The notes beneath the pieces are model-generated. The model was not told where the DNA came from. It saw nothing but the letters and a program-made list of their open reading frames with translations, and did not search any database. 32,927 bases of DNA from Sperchopsis tessellata (lineage: Eukaryota > Arthropoda > Insecta > Coleoptera > Hydrophilidae), in assembly GCA_033557685.1 (NCBI GenBank), contig JAWQRN010000253.1:1-32927 (forward strand). The letters run 5' to 3'. The position numbers and the translations under genes were made by a program. Shown here in pieces: positions 22,401 through 28,835 of the stretch (the first letter of the stretch is position 1; each line of letters starts with the position of its first letter).

Positions 22401-24207
22401 ATATTCCATCATGCTTTTTATTAGCTAAAAATTACAAAAAAATTATTAGTTATTTTGAAATTATACCACTAAAATTACTTAATGGAAACTTGCTTTGAGA
22501 GAATCGAATGAGTGGATGTGTTATTATAGGGCTAAGAATAGGTTTTCTATATGTAATGATTCAAATAGAGGTAAGTCGGTGTGATATGATGTATATATTA
22601 AATTTTTTTGTTGTGTTGTCAACTAGTAAAAAGAAAGTTGATGTTTCAACAATTTAACAAAACATCTATATTTAGAATCATCTTTTTTAAAAAACTAGCA
22701 AAAAGCCTAAATTATTTTTAAATAATCACACAATACATTTTATGTTCCAGTAATGTTATTGAAGAAATGTATGCAGCATTTGAGATACTGTTTTTGTCAA
22801 ATGTCCAACTGTGCACCACCTACAATAGAAATCACTTGTTTTCTTGCTCTTTTGAATTAATTTTATAATTTGTTTTGGATTTTAGTTATATTTTGTTTTG
22901 TAGATCTGTTTTGCACATGTTAAATATCTTACTTCCTTATTTAATTTCTAGTACAAAATTTGAAGAATCTTTGATAGTTACTTTTAAAATTATAAAGATC
23001 ACATAAGTAAAACTTTTTTTAACCTAACCTAGTTTAATGAATTTCAGTTTTAAAGAATAGAATTCCGGGCCCAATGCCCAAAATTTTTGGAGGAAGTGGG
23101 GAGTGATTTATGTTTATGTATTTCTTAATACCTATAAGCACTTTAATTTAGCTACATTTGTCATTTTATATTTACAAACATTTTGATTTAACAGACACTC
23201 CTTTCCCGAAATTAGTCTGCTAAAATAATATCAGTAAAAGGTTGATCCAGTGAACTTCCTACTTTATAAATGTGTTGTCATTGTTAAAGAAAACAATTGT
23301 CTGGAGAAAATGACCAGACTATTCAGATTGATTTACTGATGTCTTAAACTGATCTTTTTTAAACCTGAATTAATAATTACATAATCAAAACTAATCTGAA
23401 TTTTATCAAAAAAATTGGTTTAGCCAAAAGATGTCTTAAACTAATGTTCGCAAGAACTTCAAATGATTAGGTAGATTTATAACTTATTTCAAGACAATAT
23501 TAAAATATAAATATATTGAACCATTATTAACAGAAGATGATAAATTGCTGACATCTTTAGTATTGTATTGTATTGGAATGTTACGTCCGGTCAGAAAGTG
23601 CTCAGAATAGATGGCACAACTATCAAAAACTACACGAAGATATGATTTAGGGTAAATATATAGACGGTGTCTACGTGATTCTAAAATAAAGTAAAAGTGT
23701 AGGAGTAAAAAAAAAGATTCTGTATATAAAATCATGTGAATGCACGTAATACATTCTAGGTATATCCATCATGCAAGTGACTAGTTAAAGCTATAAATAA
23801 ATACTAACTTTTGAATTATATTCATAGAACAGTTCAGATCCGATCAAGAAATCTTTGGAAGGGTAGTACTGCATTGCTTCTGCGATAGATTCAACGAAAT
23901 CTGCAGCTTCTTGTTCACCAGAAAATCTAAATGCAGTTTCTGCAATTAGCTGAATTTCCTTGAAATATCTCTCTTGGGGTCCTTTGTCCACCAGCAAATG
24001 TATATAAGAAAATACATTCTCAATTACCTAGCATAAAACTAATTTAACAGATTCTGTATTTACAATTATTCTAAACACGAAAGCACCTCCTTCAGGTTGT
24101 CCAATCCTTCCTTTGTTAACACAATAGAGATCGTAAACAAGGTGTATACTGAGTTGTTTTCAAAACCTATTCCTTCGACCTTAGCAGCTAATGATAGACC
24201 CCACAAT
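1041..24207 (-). CDS. NRDC: Nardilysin-like M16 metallopeptidase, C-terminal half, nine exons (partial)
   Basis: Nine minus-strand exons join in compatible phases to give 617 codons without a stop. The conceptual protein matches the C-terminal half of nardilysin (N-arginine dibasic convertase, M16 family) in order: a WGLSLAAKVEG-type strand, the KGPQERYFKEI helix, the YLVPDKMNI strand, the middle domain starting TTWTEAKIMRYFTLPAPNPY, then LRTKEKLGYDVY and NTSGILG-type segments near the end. The LRTKEKLGY motif keeps the arginine and tyrosine that in insulin-degrading enzyme (Arg824, Tyr831) contact substrate from the non-catalytic half. The segment DTSGILGYTITV is closer to nardilysin than to insulin-degrading enzyme. 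The zinc site and acidic insert of the family lie in the N-terminal half, which is beyond the right edge. The last exon is not confidently found. Introns vary from 56 bp to about 11.6 kb and carry all the transposons listed left of 24.2 kb. Recognition is by memory of the family, not by a search. Confidence 0.93.
1540..1683 (-). CDS. NRDC: Nardilysin-like exon H
   Basis: The acceptor is TTTGTAG and the donor is ATG|gtaagt. It is phase 0 at both ends with 48 codons: KRILDLPIGEHCCRMLSYNK, then TIITNYYQSGPYDIKKS and ILIELLM. This matches the LPSGxHxCRV and VYYQSG blocks of nardilysin. It follows the 11.6-kb transposon-filled intron. Confidence 0.92.
1988..2017 (+). repeat. Mariner left terminal inverted repeat
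   Basis: It begins CTGAGAGTGCAAATTAG and pairs with the inverse of 3217-3246. The mismatches are at positions 1, 4, 9 and 16 of the repeat. Confidence 0.9.
2161..3168 (+). pseudogene. Mariner transposase pseudogene
   Basis: The ATG at 2161 opens a frame reading MSNFVLTKQHLREVLVFCYN, the paired helix-turn-helix region, then FRRLKNGDFTVEDKPRSGQP, the typical mariner linker. A frameshift near 2430 moves the reading to another frame, where TAG (2504-2506) and TGA (2759-2761) interrupt. The downstream frame carries TGDEKWI (first catalytic Asp, 2624-2626) and LHDNTRPH (second Asp, 2915-2917). The third acidic residue of the DD34D triad is replaced: SPNIAPSNYW has Asn at 3022-3024. The frame changes again near 2960-3070, and the C-terminus resumes with IASKDETVFRDGIRKLPERW. 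The gene is therefore inactivated by at least two stops, several frameshifts and a catalytic substitution. Confidence 0.93.
3217..3246 (-). repeat. Mariner right terminal inverted repeat
   Basis: Read on the minus strand it begins TTGGGAGTACAAATTTG and continues TTCGGTCCG, matching the left repeat. TA follows immediately. Confidence 0.9.
3249..6165. other. Intronic AT-rich DNA, no recognised gene
   Basis: There are no long open frames on either strand. Stretches near 3400-4250 and 4780-5450 are less AT-biased than the surroundings and may be old repeats, but no protein family could be recognised in any frame. Confidence 0.45.
6170..6312 (-). repeat. Truncated 3' LTR of the Gypsy element
   Basis: It matches the inner end of the 5' LTR with few substitutions (for example GTGTTAAATCTGTAAATAAC shared), then ends in CGTAACA at the element edge. 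The upstream ~300 bp of the LTR are absent, so the promoter part is missing. Confidence 0.75.
6312..6489 (-). pseudogene. ZC3H11A-like CCCH zinc-finger segment in the Gypsy element
   Basis: The minus-strand frame from 6489 reads DCYFYHYSTCKKGTSCAYRH, a C-x7-C-x5-C-x3-H finger, then AASLGSETVCSLWNEEKC, the start of a second finger. This breaks in a short deletion after RHN. In the next frame RHMRIVKRRKDQE follows, as expected after the second finger. From memory the arrangement (finger, xxLGxETVC linker, finger, RHM) closely resembles the N-terminus of ZC3H11A, an mRNA-export-associated protein. It starts within 25 bp of the macro-domain stop and runs to the LTR. The frameshift makes it a pseudogene. 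Confidence 0.8.
6511..6957 (-). pseudogene. OARD1-like macro domain (ADP-ribose hydrolase family) inside the Gypsy element, degraded
   Basis: Reading directly after the polymerase stop, the same frame gives VVIETKGDLFKMPEDYPLAH (macro-domain first strand, GDL motif). A shift leads to VFNKKFGKVGQLRRQ and NRRIYYLVTKK, and a second shift to TYQTLRDSLQKLK, LAMPKIGC and a tail ending IKITVCS and a stop at 6511-6513. Order, spacing and the end at ITV closely resemble the OARD1/TARG1 macro domain, which removes ADP-ribose or O-acetyl-ADP-ribose adducts. About ten residues between LAH and the KKFG helix, the family's (G)AGIA ligand loop, are missing, and two frameshifts are visible, so this copy is dead. 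The gene lies between polymerase and the 3' LTR, where Gypsy elements do not normally encode such a domain. Confidence 0.85.
6963..7335 (-). pseudogene. Gypsy reverse transcriptase, C-terminal fragment
   Basis: The fragment reads VIVIGKSFEEHL, then LEEVFQRIRNDHLKLSLKKC, KYLDHVVSSEGVATDPEK and FLGLCTYYRKFVPGFA. This is the thumb/connection region of Gypsy reverse transcriptases. The fingers and palm are gone, and the position of the catalytic LDD is altered (LDG followed by HN). The protease frame runs almost directly into this piece, so the deletion lies around 7335-7350. The frame ends TED...ESRET and a TAA (6963-6965). RNase H should follow but is absent. Confidence 0.9.
7350..7690 (-). pseudogene. 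Gypsy aspartic protease domain (broken)
   Basis: The reading frame contains FTVDTGANFSVI, the retropepsin active-site DTGA, then a stop codon four residues before MVRQEEI. Downstream come VWITFGRSRVEQSLVVADIM and EAIMGMDFM, the flap and the hydrophobic G(M/L)DFM strand typical of Gypsy proteases. The catalytic Asp is intact but the stop kills the frame. It lies between gag and the reverse transcriptase piece, as in the family. Confidence 0.88.
7796..9021 (-). pseudogene. Gypsy gag with N-terminal hendecad coiled coil (broken)
   Basis: The N-terminal part (9021 to about 8500) is a long charged coiled coil with an 11-residue repeat, e.g. HLEEKVKEQSK, QLEEKANQHSN, QLEEKIEKKIE. A frameshift near 8830 splits it. 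It is followed by VPKFDGRTSLSLYKTQFEMA, the usual start of this gag domain, then a stop- and frameshift-ridden stretch. The better-kept capsid-like part at 8251-7796 reads VYQAQLGSKKQKNSESIQEY and EIERLARLTYGNLPEDVL. The CCHC knuckle is damaged: YDYGKEGHIRAKC keeps Gly, His and the last Cys but has lost both leading cysteines (Ser and Tyr instead). In an intact element the protein would assemble the particle around RNA. Confidence 0.88.
9026..9470 (-). repeat. 5' LTR of the minus-strand Gypsy element
   Basis: It starts with GTTACAAAATATTGCC on the minus strand and has a TATA box about 205 bp in. Its last ~125 bp match 6185-6312. The 3' boundary is approximate because the two LTR copies diverge after a shared TTTAAAT. 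Confidence 0.7.
9259..9266 (-). promoter_or_regulatory. LTR TATA box
   Basis: TATAAAAG on the minus strand lies inside the 5' LTR, in the context GGTTATAAAAGGAACGG. It is a plausible core promoter for the element. No transcription start is inferred. Confidence 0.45.
9475..10013. other. Intronic DNA between Gypsy element and MULE fragment
   Basis: AT-rich, no open frame or repeat recognised. A short (TA)n run lies near 9903-9915. Confidence 0.5.
10014..10080 (+). mobile_element. MULE transposase fragment (partial second copy)
   Basis: These 67 bp match 32861-32927 at 61 of 67 positions, the part of the MULE-like transposase reading FIEVTSLALKMSLATV. The match reaches the right edge of the window, so its true extent is unknown. 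Left of 10014 the similarity stops. Confidence 0.75.
10417..11458 (+). mobile_element. LINE (non-LTR retrotransposon) copy with inverted 5' part
   Basis: The flanks share TATATAGGTTTATT (ending near 10416 on the left; about 11467-11481 on the right), a likely target-site duplication. The plus-strand part (10598 to about 11440) holds reverse-transcriptase remnants: YTEKIIGEYQVGFRGNRSVM, INNHKTKYMEM, then MQMYGEPR and the C-terminal WINAVEQDVKRLQV. The segment 10430-10597 encodes the preceding RT block (CPIF, TKCENYR, IALLNTGYEIVASII) on the opposite strand. The catalytic YADD region is deleted. The copy ends in a short (TA)n tract. The clade was not assigned. Confidence 0.85.
10598..10675 (+). 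repeat. Exact 39-bp tandem duplication at the LINE inversion junction
   Basis: The units 10598-10636 and 10637-10675 are identical (beginning GTTTAAATATACAGAG). The duplication lies exactly where the inverted 5' segment meets the forward 3' segment. Confidence 0.9.
11456..11473 (+). repeat. (TA)n microsatellite at the LINE 3' end
   Basis: About nine TA units directly follow the LINE coding remnant and run into the proposed target duplication. It may be the element's 3' tail or later expansion. Confidence 0.7.
11482..12846. other. Intronic AT-rich DNA, no recognised gene
   Basis: Open stretches at 11868-12155, 12313-12525 and 12536-12757 are short and show no family resemblance. A small perfect palindrome around ATAATTTACACAAGTGTAAATTAT occurs near 11640-11663. 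Confidence 0.45.
12847..13139. mobile_element. MITE-like inverted-repeat element (293 bp)
   Basis: The ends are CACTGGTGCAAACA and, inverted, the same. The outer inverted repeat extends imperfectly for about 43 bp per side (shared ATTTAGTAG block). Inside, at about 12960-12976 and 13007-13023, a second inverted pair carries GAGTGGGGAT / ATCCCCACTC. No transposase fits in the length, hence non-autonomous. No clear target duplication was found, so the superfamily is open. Confidence 0.75.
13303..13555 (-). CDS. NRDC: Nardilysin-like exon G
   Basis: The acceptor is TTTTAG, then one base and 84 codons. It starts DLRLTTLESRYFTIMEKHAI and includes FVRGLIIGNLNANTA, the LFVEGLVQGN-type strand of nardilysin. 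The 3' boundary was chosen at TAC|gttatc because that keeps the frame into exon H, giving KEY-KRILDLP. A better-looking donor, TCT|gtaaat, lies 7 bp downstream but would shift the frame. Confidence 0.88.
13556..15849. other. Intronic DNA with unrecognised, possibly once-coding stretches
   Basis: 13679-13933 has a minus-strand open stretch of 84 codons with LTR-like character (AATAAACTAACTGAAC) but no protein match. 14686-14830 reads KHSKDDVCKHVLDILKKAED and continues KPSTLIPQHNKEKV on the plus strand, and 15168-15404 and 15362-15562 are also open. These could be decayed transposon genes. No family was recognised. Confidence 0.35.
15850..16195 (+). pseudogene. LINE reverse-transcriptase C-terminal remnant
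   Basis: The plus-strand frame reads KYVLRDNMMNDDDCMKNKG, then CSFENLRRVSEQRVTNEI and GRSRKKWLDGVGVILKE, followed, after stops, by REWRRLIASRAHSE. The G-R-x-R-K-x-W-L-D pattern and the closing EWRRLI are typical of the extreme C-terminus of many insect LINE polymerases. No endonuclease or catalytic core is present, so this is a strongly 5'-truncated copy. Confidence 0.6.
16394..16527 (-). CDS. NRDC: Nardilysin-like exon F
   Basis: The acceptor is TTTCTAG and the donor is ATTCG|gtaagt. It begins in phase 0 and has 44 codons plus two bases: AVIDMICKYIISFSKNLTPE, then ASIYYNKFLKPTSLIR. This fills the gap between exons E and G exactly as the family requires, and the split codon CG|T gives arginine. 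It has no long open frame of its own and is only visible by splicing logic. Confidence 0.9.
16584..16734 (-). CDS. NRDC: Nardilysin-like exon E
   Basis: The acceptor is TTTCAG and the donor is CCA|gtaatt. After one split-codon base it has 50 codons: ACMMDLYINILLLQ, then EEAYPAFVAELNF and GYNEKLP. This matches the nardilysin block around EPAYEADVAQL and GFNHKLP. The next intron is only 56 bp (16528-16583). Confidence 0.93.
16735..17985. other. Intronic DNA, nothing recognised
   Basis: AT-rich sequence between exon E and a possible LINE tail. A short minus-strand open stretch at 17069-17317 is hydrophobic but has no recognisable domain. Confidence 0.5.
17986..18185 (+). pseudogene. Possible LINE polymerase tail remnant
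   Basis: A plus-strand frame reads TDRAWNDLAENIQG, a stop, then TLTIFRVRVKSHYFEQ. This resembles the W-N-x-L-P ... FK-x-x-LK-x-H-x end of LINE reverse transcriptases. It is short and the match is loose. Confidence 0.35.
18645..18897 (-). CDS. NRDC: Nardilysin-like exon D
   Basis: The acceptor is TTAATTTCAG and the donor is GGCAG|gtaaaa. It encodes the linker into the second half of the protease: INREWITTWTEAKIMRYFTL, then LPAPNPYLSTDFTLV, and later LWFKNDSSFKLPIAYYYYYF. These match the conserved LHLPAxNxYIATDFTL block of nardilysin. The two terminal bases AG join T of exon E to give serine. Confidence 0.93.
19104..19571 (+). repeat. Unclassified dispersed repeat, copy 1 (longer)
   Basis: It shares long blocks with 20339-20608, for example CTTCTATACCTGCATATTGT, TACCTAAAGAGGTTC, GGTAATCGTGGATC and ATTCTTCAAGACAACAG. 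It contains a central ~180-bp part missing from copy 2. Part of it is open on the plus strand (19295-19603) but with no known domain. Confidence 0.8.
19572..20338. other. Spacer between the two repeat copies
   Basis: Contains no open frame of note. It may belong to the same unknown element family but shows no internal duplication that could be seen by eye. Confidence 0.4.
20339..20608 (+). repeat. Unclassified dispersed repeat, copy 2 (internally deleted)
   Basis: Same orientation as copy 1 and collinear with it, except that the central part is missing. Just upstream is an isolated GC-rich run CGGCGGCGGC. No terminal repeats or duplications were identified. Confidence 0.8.
20609..21394. other. 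Intronic DNA with a TTA microsatellite
   Basis: A (TTA)n-like run lies at about 21221-21243. A plus-strand open stretch at 20664-20894 has no recognisable domain. Confidence 0.45.
21395..21655 (-). pseudogene. LINE reverse-transcriptase C-terminal remnant (CR1/L2-like)
   Basis: The minus-strand frame reads PILEYTQRICSPYFIKAIKQ and LKKEQRRATKIPVEIKNTSY, followed by EERL and, after a frameshift, RRDLIETYKL. The pattern LEY...SPY...L-x-x-x-QRRATK...SYEERL...R-R-DLIE-x-YK is the thumb end of CR1/L2-type LINE polymerases. It is intronic, opposite in direction to the other LINE pieces, with one stop and a frameshift. Confidence 0.75.
22295..22424 (-). CDS. NRDC: Nardilysin-like exon C
   Basis: The acceptor is ATTTTTAG and the donor is GTAC|gtaagt. 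It begins in phase 0 and ends after the first base of a codon, with 43 full codons. It encodes MMEYLVPDKMNIIILTQ and then EQWFKTPYTVV. The split codon is completed by the first two bases of exon D, giving proline. Confidence 0.92.
22425..23808. other. Intron between nardilysin exons B and C, no recognised gene
   Basis: AT-rich. The 13-mer GATGTCTTAAACT occurs twice (near 23338 and 23431), perhaps from a small repeat. A minus-strand open stretch at 23484-23735 has no family match. Confidence 0.45.
23809..24027 (-). CDS. NRDC: Nardilysin-like exon B
   Basis: The acceptor is ATGCTAG and the donor is AAA|gttagt. The exon is phase 0 at both ends and has 73 codons. It encodes a VFSYIHLLVDKGPQERYFKEI helix followed by a segment ending GSELFYEYNSK, collinear with nardilysin. 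It is separated from exon A by only 59 bp. Confidence 0.94.
24087..24207 (-). CDS. NRDC: Nardilysin-like exon A (first visible)
   Basis: The acceptor is TCTAG and the donor is GAG|gtgctt. The exon starts with one base of a split codon followed by 40 codons. It reads LWGLSLAAKVEGIGFENNS and ends TKEGLDNLKE, matching the nardilysin strand-turn-strand with the conserved GFE(Q/N)NS motif. The preceding exon must supply two bases of a codon and is not in the window. Confidence 0.92.
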
Positions 24208-24448
24208 CTAGAAATTAAAATAATATTTTACAAACAACCCATGTGGCTTTGGTTTTGAGATGACTGATTGATTATGTTGGTGACCACAATCGTCCTTGTT
24301 AAATCTGAATTGTTTTGTAAATACAACATTTTTCCTATGTTGCAGATGGTTCAGGTGTGTTGTTTAAAAACAAATAATAAATAAAATAAAAGTAAAACAA
24401 AGTGTTATTAACAGACTACATTAAATAGTTTAAAAAAGTGTATGATAA

Positions 24449-25276
24449 ATGGAAAATAGGTCAACTAAGAAAACAGACACAGAAGAGAAAAGAGAAGAAC
24501 CAATGAACATGAATCAAATTCTGTTAATATTCAAGAACATGCTTGAAGAAAATTCTAGAAGAAGCGAAGACAAAATAGTAATAAAGTGGAAGAGAATTCC
24601 AGAAGAAAATTCTAGAGCATTCGAAACAAAAATAGAACAGAAACTAGTAGAAAATTCTAGAAGTTTAGAAAGCAAGCTAAACGAAAATTCCAGAAGTTTA
24701 GAAAATAGACTAGAATTCTAGAGTATTTGAAAACAGAAATAGAGCAAAAACCTGAAGAAATCGCTTGAAGTTTAGTAAGTAAACTAGATGAAAATTCCCG
24801 AATATCCGAGACAAAAATTGAAAAGAGAAATTTGGAAATCAAACTTGAAGAAAATTATAGAAGTTTGAAAAGTAAACTAGAGGAAAATTTCAGATTGATT
24901 CAAGAAAATTCAAATGTATTTGAGGCTAAAATTGAACAAAGACTGATAGAAAATTCTAGAAATTTGGCAGTAAATGCAAAGGTGAACATGACAATACAAG
25001 CCCTCAGGAAAGAGTATGGAGCCTGGATAAGACACATCGAGAAGTTTACAAAGAAACCATTCTCTAGTCCATTTCAACCGATTGGTCAGAGAATAAAGGT
25101 GTCCAAATTTGATGGAACATCTTCATGGGCACTCTTTAAGATGCAATTCGAAATGGCTGCTGAATATAATGGCTGGGATGACACAGGCACAATATTTCAA
25201 AGAGTACTATAGGCAATTTTGAAACTCTAGTACAGGATCTAGAATTAGGGTTTGGGGATTACCAGTTGAAGTCAAC
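24449..25276 (+). pseudogene. Gypsy gag with hendecad coiled coil, element 2
   Basis: An ATG at 24449 opens MENRSTKKTDTEEKREEP and then repeated 11-residue units such as LVENSRSLESK and LNENSRSLENR. The frame breaks at about 24720 and resumes at 24832 with LEENYRSLKSK and LEENFRLIQ. The capsid-type domain begins VSKFDGTSSWALFKMQFEMA and AAEYNGWDD, and after a stop at 25210 the frame gives NFETLVQDLELGFGDYQLKS. The coiled coil is similar in design, not in sequence, to that of the first Gypsy element. In an intact element this would be the structural particle protein. Confidence 0.85.
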
Positions 25277-25931
25277 TAACAGTACGGAATGAATGGTAAT
25301 AAAAACTGACTTAAGGAAAGATGAAAGAGGTCAGCTGATTCCTGAATGATATGGAAGGTTGTACATATCCCGTAGATGGGTGAATTAATGAGTAGATTGG
25401 TTCGAGCATGAGGCAGATAAAAAAATTTGTGGTGATGTACGGAGGTATTTGGAATGTGGAAGTTAATTTTTGAGATGGACATGGGATCATCTACCAAACT
25501 ACGGAGAAGTTTGAACATGTATTCTACATCTATGAACTTACGACGGCCCTTCAATGAGGTCATTTGAAATATGTCTAGAAGAGCATCATTGGGAAATCTC
25601 TAATCCGGGTATATGTGAGTTTCACGTAGATGTAGGTATTTTAAACTTTTTTTTTTGGGTGTTTTCAAGGAGTAGCTCATACTTGCTATAAAATGTATCC
25701 CATATGATGAAACAGTATTCAAGTTTTACTGAAAAAATGCATAATATGGGTAAAGTAAAGCACAGTATTAGAGAAGTGACGCGAAGTTCTAATGACAAAT
25801 CCCAACATACGGTTAGCAAAGGTGGTGATATCGATAGTATGCGAATTGAAAGAATAGTGGCTATCAAAGATGACACCAAGATCTTTGACATTTATACAAT
25901 GGGCAAGAGTGAAATATAAGGGGAAGTACAT
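25277..25931 (-). mobile_element. Jockey-like LINE fragment inserted in the Gypsy gag, reversed
   Basis: Minus-strand frames read VKDLGVIFDSHYSFNSHTID and RMLGFVIRTSRHFSN, then LEYCFIIWDTFYSKYELLLE and, after another shift, TSLKGRRKFIDVEYMFKLLR and FFYLPHARTNLLINSPIY. This is the C-terminal third of a jockey/I-type LINE polymerase. It separates the gag capsid part from the gag zinc knuckle, so it landed in the Gypsy element. No poly-A tail or target duplication was seen. Confidence 0.85.
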
Positions 25932-25934
25932 ATA

Positions 25935-26560
25935 AGAAGTAATAATAGAAGCAGCACCAGCTCAAAAAGCTAAATTATACGAAATAAGTACCCACAAGAG
26001 GAATATAACGAACATAAAATGCTACAGGTGTGGAATAGACGAGCACATTTGTAGAAATTGTCAAGTGAGAGTCTAACCCACTGGAAATGCCAACGAAAAA
26101 TAGGAACCAAAAACCACCATCACTAGGGGGCACGTGTTGGTCGCCACTAAAGAAGGCCCCAAAATATCCAGAAATTAGCATCATGTAGTTAGTCTCGTTA
26201 TTAATGGTAGTATAAGGAAGAAGATGTACCAGTTCACGATAGACATAGGAGCCAATATTTCCTTAGTCAGATCAGATATGGTGATCTGGGAGTATCTGGA
26301 AAAGGTTACAATCCTCCACGTGTGAACAGCTACTGGTGATACAATTTTAGTTCATGGAAGAGTGATAGCTTACATAACCTTGGGTAGTTACTCCATGATC
26401 CTACAGATGATTGTGGCTGATGTAGTTGATGAAGCAAATACTAGGTTTGGATTTTATGAACTGTCATTGAGTTGTTATTGATGTAAAAGAAATACTACTA
26501 AAGATAGGCAATGAAGAAGTAAGTCTGGGTCTTTCTGGGTCTAAGCTAACCAGCGTGTGC
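25935..26560 (+). pseudogene. Gypsy zinc knuckle and protease, element 2
   Basis: CYRCGIDEHICRNC is an intact CCHC knuckle. It is followed by VVSLVINGS, FTIDIGANISLVRSDM and, further on, IVADVVDE and GLDFMNC. The protease active site reads DIGA instead of DTGA, which would abolish or weaken catalysis. Several stops interrupt the reading. Confidence 0.8.
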
Positions 26561-26879
26561 CACTAACCTATGATCCCGGCTATGACTGAACAAAACTTTA
26601 AGCTGGACTAAAATGAAATGGACAATTGCCGATTGGACCTTATGGAATCTCATATCGATATTTCAATCAAGAAGGGAATTCCTCTAGGAAGAGCCCTAGT
26701 TAGGTGCTAAGATGTAATTTCGGTTCATATTTTGAATAAAGGGAAAATATTGGGAACTCTAGAACCAGTCGCCTCAGTTGCCTGATGTGAAGAAGATGAG
26801 AGTCAAAGATTATGTGAAAAAATCAAAAGCAATATTGCTGATAATCTAAAGAATTTGTCACCAACAGAAGAAACAATAG

Positions 26880-27500
26880 TGTAGGATCTTCTAAGGCAAT
26901 TCCAAGACATATTCAGCATTGGAGAGGGAGACTACGGTCATACCAATGTGGTACACCTCAAGATTGACACTGGTAGTGTCACCCCAATTAAGCAGCATCA
27001 AAGGCGTTTCCCCTGGCTAACCAGGAAGAAACCAAAGATCTGTTGAAGAAGATGCAGCAGCAGGTCATAGAACCTTCCAGTAGTCCTTGAGTCGCATCTG
27101 TTGTTCTGGTATCAAAGAATGATGAGACTACTAGATTTTGCATAGGGTATAGAAGACTGAACGATGTAACAAAGACAACACAATGGTTCTTCACATTGGA
27201 CTTGAAGAGTGGTTATTAGCAAGTAGTGCTGGGTCTAGAAGACAGCGTCGTGTTGTTTGGACTATGCAATGCATTGTCTGTCTGGTGTACCTTTAACATG
27301 TCATTGTAATTGGTTGGAGATTTGAAGAATTTGGAGGATTTTAGAAGATATAAAATGGTCATTTGAAACTCAGCTCGAAGAAGTGCCAGTTATTCAAGAA
27401 GAAAGTAAAATATGTCGGAAAAGTTGAGTCCAGCGAAGGTGTGGTGACAGGAATGAACATGATTTAGGAAGTTTTTTGGAACTCTGTTCTTACTAACGAA
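26880..27500 (+). pseudogene. Gypsy reverse transcriptase, element 2, catalytic loop deleted
   Basis: Visible blocks are QFQDIFSIGEGDYGHTNVVH, VIEPSSSP, LVSKNDETTRFCIGYRRLND, FFTLDLKSGY and LFGLCNALSVWCTFNMSL. The next block is LKNLEDFRRYKMVI, so the segment holding the YLDD catalytic pair is missing. Stops occur in each frame. Confidence 0.85.
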
Positions 27501-27509
27501 ACTTTGTTC

Positions 27510-27950
27510 AAGGGTTTGCTAATATTCCTAAGTCTTTACGTAAAGAAGAACCAAGAAAATTTGAATGGGCAGGAGATTGCAAGGAGACGTTCAACGAACT
27601 GAAGAGAATCTTAACTGAGACTCCAATCCTTGAATGAAAGGACAGTTCATTTTAGACACTGATGCTAGCAACATCGGTATTGTGCCCGTACTGTTACAAA
27701 TACAAGATAGTCAAGAAACAGTGATTGGTTACTCGAGAAAGCCTCTCTCAAAGCCTGAAAAGAACTACTGTGTCACAAGCATTTCCATAGATCATGCTGT
27801 CCTACGTTGGCTTCTTCGCTTTCAAAATTCAGAAGGTTAAATTGCTAAGTGGCTGAAAAGACTCCAAACATATCACTTTATCACTGAACACCTTAGAGGT
27901 AAGATTCGTAACAAAGCCGATGCTCTGCTCGTTGAAGTGTAACATTTCCA
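27510..27950 (+). pseudogene. Gypsy RNase H domain, element 2
   Basis: The frame at 27634-27840 reads FILDTDASNIGIVPVLLQIQ and GYSRKPLSKPEKNYCVTSIS, then VLRWLLRFQNSEG. After a stop it continues LKRLQTYHFITEHLRGKIRN and KADALL. This is the RNase H block with its first catalytic Asp (DTDAS). Stops and a frameshift break it. Confidence 0.87.
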
Positions 27951-28007
27951 GCACCTTGAAGAAAGAACAGAGATGCTGACAGCCTCTCAAACAACAGTCG
28001 AGGTGGA

Positions 28008-28835
28008 ATGATGTACAGGCAAAGAAATAAAAAGAGCACAAGAAGAAGATCAAGACCTACAACCATTACTGAACTGGAAGCAGCAAGGGCGACGACCAGA
28101 ATGGGAAGAAGTAGCCAACCAGAGCGAAACGGTGAAAACATACTGGGTGCAGTGGAACTCCCTGAAGATGGTAAATGGCCTGTTGAAGAGAGCCTTAGAG
28201 AATTAAGAGGGAGATGAAGAGACTCTACAGCTGGCTCCGATGAATCAGTATAACGTATAAAGCCCTTTCAATAGAATTGCTATAAACACAGCTGAGCCGA
28301 TCCCAGAGGCTGATACTGGCAATAAAAAAACAGACTGGTTGCCATGGATTATTTCAGTAAATCCATCTATTTTGGATGACCTACAGCTTAACTGTTAATG
28401 AAGCGATTTTTTGAAGAGAGATGAGATTACCAGAAGGCAGCTGCCCAAATAAACAGGAAACAGGGGATAATTATATCGACAATCTAAGAGCAAAGAAGGA
28501 TAACACTCACAATCTTGTCCAAAACAATATCCAGATTGCAAGTGATAGATTTAAGAACAAATGTGATGTACAAGCTGATGCTGGAGGATTTAAGGAAGGT
28601 GATCTGGTCTGGCTATCCACAGCACCGGAAAGGTCTATGCCCCAAGCTGCAATCATTCTGAGAGGGACCATATGAAATAGTGAAGAAAATTAATGACACG
28701 GTATATTAAATTAAGAAACCACCACGAGGAAAACCAAAAATCATATACTACAATTGGTTAGCTCCATACACCAGCTTCCAAGAATATAAAAACAACAGTG
28801 AAGATGGTTTGAAGCAGTATTACCGATGTAAAAAA
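28008..28835 (+). pseudogene. Gypsy integrase remnants, element 2
   Basis: The integrase linker reads KEIKRAQEEDQDLQPLLNWK and then KTYWVQWNSLKMVNGLL. The core start reads PFNRIAINTAEPIPEADTGN, where Asn stands at the position of the first catalytic Asp. Most of the core is then deleted. The C-terminal part has YIDNLRAKKDNTHNLV, FKEGDLVWL and GPYEIVKKINDTVY with LAPYTSF at the end. No functional integrase is possible. Confidence 0.85.

Noticed and set aside
27893..28141. Minus-strand hydrophobic open stretch resembling a membrane protein
   Set aside because: It is antisense to the Gypsy RNase H-integrase linker on the plus strand.
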